From NCBI GenBank assembly GCA_032622095.1, contig CP136069.1, forward strand, positions 104,064,278 to 104,128,277: 64,000 bases of DNA, in the 5' to 3' direction. Shown here in pieces: positions 20,178 to 32,285 of this stretch; position 1 is the first letter of the stretch; each line of letters begins with the position of its first letter. The position numbers and the translations under genes are program-made. The DNA is from Siphonodentalium dalli (taxonomy: Eukaryota; Mollusca; Scaphopoda; Gadilida; Siphonodentaliidae). The notes under the pieces were generated by a model. That model was not told the DNA's origin. It was given only the letters and a program-made list of their open reading frames with translations, and searched no databases.

Positions 20178-21195
20178 AAACTAACAAGTCCCCTCCCGAC
20201 CGGACTCCCAAGTTCGTAAATACTTTTGTGCACCTCCCTTAGGTTCTAATCCGACACCTCAAACTTTTGGAAATTTCCAATCTCACAAGCACCTTTTTTA
20301 ACGAGAGGCCGATCACGATCGGCAAAAGTTAACCCATCCCTTGGTGATAGTAAATTACTATGACCGGAATCATGAGAGTTTTGAACATGATTTATAGAGT
20401 ATACTGTTATGTACTATTATAGACAAATGTACAACACAAATTATTGGAATTTATGGGTCACTCACATCAAATTCTACCAACAACAGTCAACAACAATTAT
20501 ATAGCAGAGCTGTCAACAAATCACAGGGCATTGTTTATGTTGAAGGCTGCCATCTCTGTTAAACCAATAACATTTATAACGACCTCTGTAGAGTGATATA
20601 CTCAGCTGTGCAATGCAGCACAGATGTTCTAGTCTACTGTTAATATCATTTGATGTGTATTGTTGAAACTTATTTTTTTAATCAGATACCATAGCTTTCT
20701 TTATCTGAACATTGGCATAAGAGACATCAGAAAATAATATAGCCTTATCAATAGCTAAGTAGTCCAAAGGCATGGGATGGAATTGGTGAATTGGGTTTAA
20801 TGTCACTCCAAACAAATTTACCAGCACATAACACAAGATTTTGGACAGATTTAAACCAAATTTGGTGTGGTGACTCGGGTAGCCTTGTACCTTGTATTAG
20901 TTATTTCAAATTTTGTTAACTTGAAAAAAAACTTTTTTGCCCCACCATTTTTTGACAGGTTGACCTCATTTTAACAAATATGAATCACAGTCGCCAAAGT
21001 ACCATCCATACTATATGTAAGCTAAATAGTCCAACCTCTCTTGAGAAGACATTTTAAGAATTACTATAGAGACAAATAGTTATGTCCCTGGTACGGACGG
21101 ACGGACGGTTCAACGAACGGATGGACGGACGGACGAGGAGTGATGACTATATTGACTATAACTCCATCGGAGACTTCGTCTCATGCGGGCTAAAT
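20178..21195 (+). mobile_element. Pearl-like element, 5'-truncated copy
   Basis: The left part shares phrases with copy 1 (CCCAAGTTCGTAAA near 20208 and near 7630; GACACCTCAA). The right part shares CCAAATTTGGT, TGACCTCATTTTAACAAAT, AGTCGCC-AAGTACC and TTGAGAAGACATTTTAAGAATTACTAT. It ends with an ACGG tract (21092-21136), GAGGAGTGATGACTAT, a hairpin GAGAC-TTC-GTCTC (21170-21182) and GGGCTAAATAAAA. The 5' palindrome is absent. The middle (about 20330-20880) differs from copy 1, so the core has been replaced or has diverged. No coding capacity. Confidence 0.65.
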
Positions 21196-21599
21196 AAAAA
21201 ATAAGACCGTTATAACATCTGCCGAGGTACACCGAGGCACCACACCAAATTTGGTTGAAAGCGGTCCAGGGCTCTGAAAGAAAAATCACTTTAATATATC
21301 GAAACCAGAGAACACACATTCGTTTTGCCATTAAATGTGAAAAATATGACAAGTGTCATGCTAAATGAAAAACATTGTTATAATCACGGATACATTTATA
21401 ACATCATGGCGCAAATATAAATCTCAGTATATTATGATTTGATAACACAAAAGTCGTTTCAATTTAACACTGAATGTATGCATGGATATAAAAAGTTAGG
21501 GCGAAGAAAGATGGCAGCAGAACTATCAATGCAGCCATTGGCCATCGGCTAATAATTATTTGATTGGCAGCTGTGGAAAGGTCCATTGCCAAACATATT
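21196..21599. other. Non-coding DNA, nothing recognised
   Basis: Unremarkable sequence between a pearl-like 3' end and a tandem repeat. It includes GAAGAAAGATGGCAGCAG near 21502, a single YY1-like ATGGC context. Overlapping short open frames on both strands lack any domain. Confidence 0.4.
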
Positions 21600-22100
21600 G
21601 CGGGCTAATGTGATACATTTGAACATTTTCCAAGTTAATATACTTTTTTCAAGGGGTGTACGAGAATTATTACCCTTATATATAAAATCTTTAAAAATTC
21701 TGTCCGTCAACAATTCTTTAAACATATTTTTTTTTCGAGCTAATTCGGAACCATTGAAATTTGTCCAGTGTAGTATCAATTTGTCTAGGGTGTACGAGAT
21801 TTCTTTCCCTTGTAAATCCTCCATTCCCTATATAGCGACGGCAATTTTTGCGGGGTAATACGAAACCATTGAAATTTTTCCAGTGTAATTTAAATGTTTC
21901 AATGGATGTACGAGATTTAATATCCTTTTAAATCCTGTCTCATCTATGTAGCCACGGCATATTTTGCGGGCTAATAAAAAATATTGACATTTTCCCAAGG
22001 TTATATCAATTTTTCTAGTGATGTACGTGATGTGTTACCCTTGTAAATCCTTCTTCTCTATATAGCGACGGCATTTTTTGCGGGCTAAAACGAAATACTT
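21600..22100. repeat. Degenerate ~115-bp tandem repeat, 4 units
   Basis: Units begin with GCGGGCTAA-type phrases at 21600, 21735 (CGAGCTAATTCGG), 21850, 21966 and 22080, giving spacings of 135, 115, 116 and 114 bp. Each holds a version of TTGAAATTT-TCCAGTGTAAT, TTTCTAGGGATGTACGAGAT, TACCCTTGTAAATCCT and TATATAGCGACGGCA-TTTT. It shows no similarity I can see to the ~163-bp satellite. It is non-coding. Confidence 0.8.
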
Positions 22101-22230
22101 GTTTCTTGTTCCGTTAACATATATTGAACATGAATACCGGGATACGCCGTGGTATAGCCATATAGAGGAGCAATGGTGTCAAAAAAGGCCAAACATTATA
22201 CAGAGAGGGTAATATGCTGGTATACTAGAC
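22101..22230. other. Short spacer before pearl-like copy
   Basis: Unique-looking sequence; ends TATACTAGAC directly before the AAGACAGTCAATGACTG terminus. Nothing else is recognised. Confidence 0.5.
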
Positions 22231-24596
22231 AAGACAGTCAATGACTGTGGGGTCGCTGACCTGACTGTAAAGACTGAGAAAACCGGGACTCTGAAGACTA
22301 CAACAGTCAGTAATTGTCAAAATCACTTAAGATAAGTAATTATAAACAGGGAAATAGCTGGAGGTTCTCAGATGAGCAAGGCTCTTCACCTTGAAATTTT
22401 CAATTGCACACCACTGACAAATCTCCTACACTTTACCCTTTTTAAACAAGACAACCAGACCACAGTCCTAAGTTCACAAAGTTCCTTTTGCACATCCCTC
22501 TTAAACTTAAAATTTACAACTGGTACCAGTACTTCAATCTCTAGAACTTGGAAATTACCAACCTGACATCGCCAATAAAGTTAAAATTTGTGCCCATTTT
22601 GGTGTGTAACAGTTTAACCCGAAGTAGGAAAATGTGGACTGAAAAATCAAATTTACAACTAATGTTGTATCAGGCATGAATTTCCAACTGTTTAAAATTT
22701 TGATCGTAGTAGGTGGTCAAAACTCCACCCCTCTACACTTCCGCCTCATTGCCCATCACCCAGGCAGCTTAGAAATCAATAGGAATCTATATATTGTTAT
22801 ACCAGTATCAAACAGCATAGATAGAGGTAGGGTGGGTGGTTGAGAGTTAAATCTCTTATCTCTGCCCCTATTTGAACAAACGTGAATCCACATCTATGAG
22901 ATCGATTCATCTAGAAATTTCAAACGGTAGATTTTAAGAGTTAAAGAGAACTGATTTTGCTCAAAAGTTTCCTAAAAATGACCCCATGTATACAAATTTA
23001 AAAACCAGTCACCAAAGGACCCTCCATATCAAACATAAACTAAGTAGGCCCGATGGTTCTTGAGAAGAAGTTGTTTTAAGAGAATTACTATGGAGAGAAA
23101 GAGTTCAAGTATGGCCCTGGCTTCTCACCTATATGACCTGATGAACTCATTTGAACAAATCTGAATGTGAGTCACTTAGGGGACATCCACACCAAAATAT
23201 ATAAACCCATTCGGTCTTTAAAATGTATCTGGAGAAGAAAAAAATTGATGGGCGGATGGAGACATCCCAACAGAGGGATGGATGGGAGAACAGACTGACT
23301 GAGAGACATACAAATTCAATCCAATATACCCCCAATGTTTTCTTTGCAAATCAGGGTATAATGAGTTCAACTGGACAGGTGGTGGTTAAGAATATAATAT
23401 TGGAACAGCCAAGCTTGAATATAGTGTCTGAAATTTGCAGAATGAGGTCCCTAAAGGGTCAATTTAGTAACGCAATTCTGCAATGCGAGCTAGTATCACA
23501 AAATTCACCCTCTGGGGACCTGATTCTGCTTAGGCCTCAACTGCTATGGGAAACATATGAACAGACTGGTGTTCTCCGGTTAAAGTTGGTGATGTGCACC
23601 CATTGGGCACCTCAATTATCCATTTTATCTTCTGAAAATTAAGGGGATATAGAAACTAAACAGAAGGGAAAAGGTAAGTAAAAATGGCAAATTAAGACCC
23701 TATATACTTCCCTGAAGATGAGGCATAAGGAGACTGAGGTCCATGCGGAGTGTATTTGGCGATGCTAGCATACTGTGCAGGGCAGCATCACTAAATTCAT
23801 CCACTGGGGACCTCATTCTTCAAATGTCAGACACACAAGCATTTTATTTTGATTTGATTTTAATGACACACATGGGACATGAGTGCTTAGCAGTTGTTTA
23901 CTGTTTACAACTGTCTGCCATATAACATCTCATTATGACTGTGTGTTATTAACTATCTCTGTCTGGAGCTAATATCACTGGCTGAATCTGCTGGTGGAAG
24001 AGGTGAGCTGGTGGGTTGCTGTTGGTTGGTGGCAGGGTGGTGGTCTGGGTAATGAGGGGGTGATGGAAAGGGACAGTTTCCATGCTATCATTCAAGATTT
24101 TCATAACTCTGTGGATTTTACAATGGTTTTTGTTTTTCAAATTTATTTTTTTCTGGACAGTGGGTGCAGAGTGGGGGTAGGTGCGGGGAGACTTTTTTGT
24201 TTAATTGAGCAAGGATTTAAAAAAAATTTAAGTTATGTCCCTGGCTCGGCCCATATTTGACGCAGTGACCCAATTTGAACAAATCTGAACACCAGTCACC
24301 CAAGAACCCTCCATACCAAATAGTAGCTAAATCGGCCCAATGGTTCTTGATAAGAAGTCGTTCTAAGAATTACTATGGAGGAATAGAGTTATTGCACTGG
24401 TTTCGCAACTTGACCGGGTAACATCATTTGAACAAATCTGAATGTGATTCACCTAGGGAACATCCACACCAAATATGAACCCATTCCGTCTTCCGGTTCT
24501 GGAGGAGAAGATGATTCTTGACGGACGGACGGACGGACGGACGAGGAGTGATGACTATAGCTCCATCGGAGACTTCGTCTCATGTGAGCTAAAAAG
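22231..24596 (+). mobile_element. Pearl/Helentron-like element, most complete copy (~2.4 kb)
   Basis: Left end AAGACAGTCAATGACTGTGGGGTCGCT with the palindrome at 22235-22247. Right end: ACGG tract (24520-24544), GAGGAGTGATGACTATAGCTCC, inner stem GAGAC-TTC-GTCTC (24569-24581) nested in an outer stem TAGCTC (24558-24563) and GAGCTA (24586-24591), then AAAAA. The interior has the ~155-bp-type phrases at 22860-23230 and 24240-24480, separated by ~1 kb of unrelated sequence. That insert includes a pair of ~90-bp repeats (about 23441-23531 and 23733-23822) sharing GAGGTCC and CACTGGGGACCT-ATTCT. A degenerate GATGG tract near 23248-23285 looks like an older internal element end. No gene. Confidence 0.72.
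24520..24591 (+). repeat. ACGG microsatellite and 3' terminal nested hairpin
   Basis: Six consecutive GGAC/ACGG units, then two nested stems (5 bp GAGAC/GTCTC inside 6 bp TAGCTC/GAGCTA). It is the best-preserved 3' end of this family in the window and defines the consensus end ...GAGCTAAAAA. Confidence 0.8.
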
Positions 24597-25189
24597 TATT
24601 CAGGTATACCAGTGTTATGCTCTATAGTATACGGAGGTATACCCACGTTCTTTTTCATATGGGTAACCCTTGTTTGGCAAAACCATTTTGATCTAGGGGA
24701 AAAGAACTTCAGCTGGAAAGTGATAACTGTCAACTCCATGACAGATGAGCATGTCATAACCTCTCAAAATTAAAGCAGTCGTGACAATGATAACTAGCAT
24801 GGACGACTCCAGTTGACATTATAAGTGAGGATGACGATCCCTCCCCCTGGAATCCGGCATCCGGCTTAAAAATGACCCCCGGCATCCGGAATACTCCATA
24901 ACAGAGAGACGGCATTTCACTAAATTTATTGAAAATAGACTGAGTAATGAAGCAGAAGTTGACATTGTGCATTGGAATCAGTCTCCATATTGGCTAGTAA
25001 TTATTTAATTTAGCAGCCTGATTGAAAGATTCAACTTTTTACTAAAGTTATAATCGGATTTCACAAATACATTGGTGCAGAATAATGTTGAAACATGCAA
25101 TGGAGTGCAATTGAAAAACCGGTGTGTATAATTTATTATGAAGAAACAAACCATTCAAAGTCCGGTGACGTGACACAAGTTATAATTAC
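24597..25189. other. Non-coding spacer before the long satellite array
   Basis: Unique-looking sequence with a small internal repeat, GGCATCCGG (near 24848 and 24881), and palindrome-like GTATACC phrases near 24606-24642. No palindromic 5' terminus of the Helentron type is present before the satellite begins, so the array is not obviously the core of a bounded element here. Confidence 0.55.
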
Positions 25190-28100
25190 GTCCGAATGAC
25201 CCCAAAATGACTCTTTCCCATCTACATTCAAATTTCAACAGCCATGATAAATTTCATGATGATCAGACTAAAGGTACGACCTGTAGCCCGTGCTAAAGGA
25301 TTTAGTCATACAAAGAGTAAAATCCAAGATGGCTGCTGGCGACCATGTTTTTTGGCCGAATGACCCCAAAATTACTCGTTCCCATCTACATGGCATTGTT
25401 AACATCCATGACAAATTGTAAGATGATCAGACTAAAGGTACAACCTGCAGCCCGTGCTAAAGGATTTAGTCATACTAAGAGTAAAATCCGAGATGGCTAC
25501 TGGCGGCCATGTTTTTTGGCCGAATGACCCCAAAATTACTCGTTCCCATCTACATGTCATTATTAACATTCTTGACAAATTTTATGATGATCAGAATAAA
25601 AGTAGGACCTGTAGCCCGTGCTAAAGAATTTAGTCATACAAAGAGTAAAATCCAAGATGGCTGCTGGTGGCCATGTTTGTTGGCCGAATGACCCCAAAAT
25701 GACTCGTTCCCATCTACATTCCAATTTCGACAGCCATAAAAAAATTTATGATGATCAGACTAAAGGTACGACCTGTAGCACGTACTAAAGGATTTAGTCA
25801 TCCAAAGAGTAAAATCCAAGATGGCTGTTGGCGACCATGTTTTTTGGCCGAATGACCCCAAAATTATTCGTTCCATCTACATGTCATTGTTAATATCCAT
25901 GACAAATTTTATGATGATCAGACTAAAGGTACGACCTGCAGCCCGTGCTAAAGAATTTAGTCATACAAAGAGTAAAATCCAAGATGGCTGCTGGTGGCCA
26001 TGTTTTTTGGCCGAATGACCCCAAAATTACTCGTTCCCATCTATATGTCAATATTAACATCCATGACAAATTTCATGATGATCAGACAAACAGTACGACC
26101 TGTGGCCTGTGCTAATGGATTAAATTTTGAAATCCAAGATGGCCGCTGGCGGCCATGTTTTTTGTCCGAATGACCCCAAAATGAATCGATTCCCATCTAC
26201 ATTCCAATTTCGACAGCCATAAAAAAATTTATGATGATCAAACTAAAGGTACGACCTGTAGCACGTACTAAAGGATTTAGTCATCCAAAGAGTAAAATCC
26301 AAGATGGCTGCTGGCGGCCATGTTTTTTAGCCAAATGACCCCAAAATGACTCGTTCCCATCTACATGTCATTATTAACATTCTTGACAAATTTTATGATG
26401 ATCAGACTAAAGGTACGACCTGTAGTCCGTGCTAAAGGATTTAGTCATACAAAGAGTAAAATCCAAGATGGCTGCTGGCGACCATGTTTTTTGGCCGAAT
26501 GACCCCAAAATTACTCGTTCCCATCTACATGGCATTGTTAACATCCATGACAAATTGTAAGATGATCAGACTAAAGGTACAACCTGCAGCCCGTGCTAAA
26601 GGATTTAGTCATACAAAGAGTAAAATCCGAGATGGCTACTGGCGGCCATGTTTTTTGGCCGAATGACCCCAAAATTACTCGTTCCCATCTACATGTCAAT
26701 ATTATTATCCATAACAAATTTCATGATGATCAGACAAACAGTACGACCTGTGGCCCGTGCTAATGGATTCAATTTTGAAATCCAAGGTGGCCGCTGGCGG
26801 CCATGTTTTTTGTCCGAATGACCCCAAAATGACTCGTTCCCATCTACATTCCAATTTCGACAGCCATAACAAATTTTATGATGATCAGACAAAGGTACGA
26901 CCTGTAGCACGTACTAAAGGATTTAGTCATCCAAAGAGTAAAATCCAAGATGGCTGCTGGTGGCCATGTTTTTTGGCCGAATGACCCCAAAATTACTCGT
27001 TCCCATCTATATGTCAATATTAACATCCATGACAAATTTCATGATGATCAGACGAACAGTACGACCAGTGGCCTGTGCTAATGGATTAAATTTTGAAATC
27101 CAAGATGGCCGCTGGCGGCCATGTTTTTTGTCCGAATGACCCCAAAATGACTCGTTCCCATTTACATTCCAATTTCGACAGCCATAACAAATTTTATGAT
27201 GATCAGACTAAAGGTACGACCTGTAGCATGAACTAAAGGATTTAGTCATCCAAAGAGTAAAATCCAAGATGGCTGCTGGCGGCCATGTTTTTTGGCCAAA
27301 TGACCCCAAAATGACTCGTTCCCATCTACATGTCATTATTAACATTCTTGACAAATTTTATGATGATCAGAATAAAAGTAGGACCTGTAGCCCGTGCTAA
27401 AGAATTTAGTCATACAAAGAGTAAAATCCAAGATGGCTGCTGGTGGCCATGTTTGTTGGCCGAATGACCCCAAAATTCCTCGTTCCCATCTATATGTCAA
27501 TATTAACATCCATGACAAATTTCATGATGATCAGACGAACAGTACGACCAGTGGCCTGTGCTAATGGATTAAATTTTGAAATCCAAGATGGCCGCTGGCG
27601 GCCATGTTTTTTGTCCGAATGACCCCAAAATGACTCGTTCCCATCTACATTCCAATTTCGACAGCCATAACAAATTTTATGATGATCAGACTAAAGGTAC
27701 GACCTGTAGCATGAACTAAAGGATTTAGTCATCCAAAGAGTAAAATCCAAGATGGCTGCTGGCGGCCATGTTTTTTAGCCAAATGACCCCAAAATGACTC
27801 GTTCCCATCTACATGTCATTATTAACATTCTTGATAAATTTTATGATGATCAGACTAAAAGTAGGACCTGTAGCCCGTGCTAAAGGATTTAGTCATACAA
27901 AGAGTAAAATCCAAGATGGCTGCTGGCGACCATGTTTTTTGGCCGAATGACCCCAAAATTATTCGTTCCATCTACATGTCATTGTTAACAACCATGACAA
28001 ATTGTAAGATGATCAGACTAAAGGTACAACCTGCAGCCCGTGCTAAAGGATTTAGTCATACAAAGAGTAAAATCCGAGATGGCTACTGGCGGCCATGTTT

Positions 28101-30345
28101 TTTGGCCGAATGACCCCAAAATTACTCGTTCCCATCTACATGTCAATATTATTATCCATAACAAATTTCATGATGATCAGACAAACAGTACGACCTGTGG
28201 CCCGTGCTAATGGATTAAATTTTGAAATCCAAGGTGGCCGCTGGCGGCCATGTTTTTTGTCCGAATGACTCCAAAATGACTCGTTCCCATCTACATTCCA
28301 ATTTCGACAGCCATAACAAATTTTATGATGATCAGACAAAGGTACGACCTGTAGCACGTACTAAAGGATTTAGTCATCCAAAGAGTAAAATCCAAGATGG
28401 CTGCTGGTGGCCATGTTTTTTGGCCGAATGACCCCAAAATTACTCGTTCCCATCTATATGTCAATATTAACATCCATGACAAATTTCATGATGATCAGAA
28501 GAACAGTACGACCTGTGGCCTGTGCTAATGGATTAAATTTTGAAATCCAAGATGGCCGCTGGCGGCCATGTTTTTTGTCCGAATGACCCCAAAATGACTC
28601 TTTCCCATCTACATTCAAATTTCAACAGCCATGATAAATTTCATGATGATCAGACTAAAGGTACGACCTGTAGCCCGTGCTAAAGGATTTAGTCATACAA
28701 AGAGTAAAATCCAAGATGGCTGCTGGCGACCATGTTTTTTAGCCAAATGACCCCAAAATGACTCGTTCCCATCTACATGTCATTATTAACATTCTTGATA
28801 AATTTTATGATGATCAGACTAAAGGTACGACCTGTAGCCCGTGCTAAAGGATTTAGTCATACAAAGAGTAAAATCCAAGATGGCTGCTGGTGGCCATGTT
28901 TTTTGGCCGAATGACCCCAAAATTACTCGTTCCCATCTATATGTCAATATTAACATCCATGACAAATTTCATGATGATCAGACGAACAGTACGACCAGTG
29001 GCCTGTGCTAATGGATTAAATTTTGAAATCCAAGATGGCCGCTGGCGGCCATGTTTTTTGTCCGAATGACCCCAAAATGACTCGTTCCCATTTACATTCC
29101 AATTTCGACAGCCATAACAAATTTTATGATGATCAGACTAAAGGTACGACCTGCAGCCCGTGCTAAATGATTTAGTCATACAAAGAGTAAAATCCAAGAT
29201 GGCTGCTGGCGGCCATGTTTTTTGGCCAAATGACCCCAAAATGACTCGTTCCCATCTACATGTCATTATTAACATTCTTGACAAATTTTATGATGATCAG
29301 AATAAAAGTAGGACCTGTAGCCCGTGCTAAAGAATTTAGTCATACAAAGAGTAAAATCCAAGATGGCTGCTGGTGGCCATGTTTGTTGGCCGAATGACCC
29401 CAAAATTCCTCGTTCCCATCTATATGTCAATATTAACATCCATGACAAATTTCATGATGATCAGACGAACAGTACGACCAGTGGCCTGTGCTAATGGATT
29501 AAATTTTGAAATCCAAGATGGCCGCTGGCGGCCATGTTTTTTGTCCGAATGACCCCAAAATGACTCGTTCCCATCTACATTCCAATTTCGACAGCCATAA
29601 CAAATTTTATGATGATCAGACTAAAGGTACGACCTGTAGCATGAACTAAAGGATTTAGTCATCCAAAGAGTAAAATCCAAGATGGCTGCTGGCGGCCATG
29701 TTTTTTGGCCAAATGACCCCAAAATGACTCGTTCCCATCTACATGTCATTATTAACATTCTTGGCAAATTTTATGATGATCAGACTAAAAGTAGGACCTG
29801 TAGCCCGTGCTAAAGGATTTAGTCATACAAAGAGTAAAATCCAAGATGGCTGCTGGTGGCCATGTTTTTTGGCCGAATGACCCCAAAATTACTCGTTCCC
29901 ATCTATATGTCAATATTAACATCCATGACAAATTTCATGATGATCAGACAAACAGTACGACCTGTGGCCTGTGCTAATGGATTAAATTTTGAAATCCAAG
30001 ATGGCCGCTGGCGGCCATGTTTTTTGTCCGAATGACCCCAAAATGAATCGATTCCCATCTACATTCCAATTTCGACAGCCATAAAAAAATTTATGATGAT
30101 CAGACTAAAGGTACGACCTGTAGCACGTACTAAAGGATTTAGTCATCCAAAGAGTAAAATCCAAGATGGCTGCTGGCGGCCATGTTTTTTAGCCAAATGA
30201 CCCCAAAATGACTCGTTCCCATCTACATGTCATTATTAACATTCTTGATAAATTTTATGATGATCAGACTAAAGGTACGACCTGTAGCCCGTGCTAAAGG
30301 ATTTAGTCATACAAAGAGTAAAATCCAAGATGGCTGCTGGCGACC

Positions 30346-32285
30346 ATGTTTTTTGGCCGAATGACCCCAAAATTACTCGTTCCCATCTACATGGCATTGT
30401 TAACAACCATGACAAATTGTAAGATGATCAGACTAAAGGTACAACCTGCAGCCCGTGCTAAAGGATTTAGTCATACAAAGAGTAAAATCCGAGATGGCTA
30501 CTGGCGGCCATGTTTTTTGGCCGAATGACCCCAAAATTACTCGTTCCCATCTACATGTCAATATTATTATCCATAACAAATTTCATGATGATCAGACAAA
30601 CAGTACGACCTGTGGCCCGTGCTAATGGATTAAATTTTGAAATCCAAGGTGGCCGCTGGCGGCCATGTTTTTTGTCCGAATGACCCCAAAATGACTCGTT
30701 CCCATCTACATTCCAATTTCGACAGCCATAACAAATTTTATGATGATCAGACAAAGGTACGACCTGTAGCACGTACTAAAGGATTTAGTCATCCAAAGAG
30801 TAAAATCCAAGATGGCTGCTGGTGGCCATGTTTTTTGGCCGAATGACCCCAAAATTACTCGTTCCCATCTATATGTCAATATTAACATCCATGACAAATT
30901 TCATGATGATCAGAAGAACAGTACGACCTGTGGCCTGTGCTAATGGATTAAATTTTGAAATCCAAGATGGCCGCTGGCGGCCATGTTTTTTGTCCGAATG
31001 ACCCCAAAATGACTCTTTCCCATCTACATTCAAATTTCAACAGCCATGATAAATTTCATGATGATCAGACTAAAGGTACGACCTGTAGCCCGTGCTAAAG
31101 GATTTAGTCATACAAAGAGTAAAATCCAAGATGGCTGCTGGCGACCATGTTTTTTGGCCGAATGACCCCAAAATTACTCGTTCCCATCTACATGGCATTG
31201 TTAACATCCATGACAAATTGTAAGATGATCAGACTAAACGTACAACCTGCAGCCCGTGCTAAAGGATTTAGTCATACAAAGAGTAAAATCCGAGATGGCT
31301 ACTGGCGGCCATGTTTTTTGGCCGAATGACCCCAAAATGACTCGTTCCCATCTACATGTCATTATTAACATTCTTGACAAATTTTATGATGATCAGAATA
31401 AAATTAGGACCTGTAGCCCGTGCTAAAGAATTTAGTCATACAAAGAGTAAAATCCAAGATGGCTGCTGGTGGCCATGTTTGTTGGCCGAATGACCCCAAA
31501 ATGACTCGTTCCCATCTACATGTCATTATTAACATTCTTAACAAATTTTATGATGATCAGACTAAAAGTAGGACCTGTAGCCCGTGCTAAAGGATTTAGT
31601 CATACAAAGAGTAAAATCCAAGATGGCTGTTGGCGACCATGTTTTTTGGCCGAATGACCCCAAAATTATTCGTTCCATCTACATGTCATTGTTAATATCC
31701 ATGACAAATTTTATGATGATCAGACTAAAGGTACGACCTGCAGCCCGTGCTAAAGAATTTAGTCATACAAAGAGTAAAATCCAAGATGGCTGCTGGTGGC
31801 CATGTTTTTTGGCCGAATGACCCCAAAATTACTCGTTCCCATCTATATGTCAATATTCACATCCATGACAAATTTCATGATGATCAGACAAATGTACGAC
31901 CTGTGGCCTGTGCTAATGGATTAAATTTTGAAATCCAAGATGGCCGCTGGCGGCCATGTTTTTTGTCCGAATGACCCCAAAATGAATCCATTCCCATCTA
32001 CATTCCAATTTCGACAGCCATAACAAAATTAATGATGATCAGACTAAAGGTACGACCTGCAGCCCGTGCTAAAGAATTTAGTCATACAAAGAGTAAAATC
32101 CAAGATGGCTGCTGGCGGCCATGTTTTTTAGCCAAATGACCCCAAAATGACTCGTTCCCATCTACATGTCATTATTAACATTCTTGATAAATTTTATGAT
32201 GATCAGACTGAAGGTACGACCTGTAGCCCGTGCTAAAGGATTTAGTCATACAAAGAGTAAAATCCAAGATGGCTGCTGACGACCA
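30346..32285 (+). repeat. 12-monomer higher-order repeat, early copy (1,940 bp)
   Basis: Landmarks at 30346, 31147, 31584 and 31747 recur at +4,838 (35184, 35985, 36422, 36585), i.e. 30 monomers away, and at +8,716 before the MITE and +9,645 after it. The next cycle begins at 32286 with one extra T in the T-run. This copy carries private differences from the later three. Confidence 0.8.

Noticed and set aside
24000-24240. GT/GG-rich 88-codon frame (about 23994-24260)
   Set aside because: Low-complexity composition, no domain, and it lies inside the variable interior of a pearl-like element.
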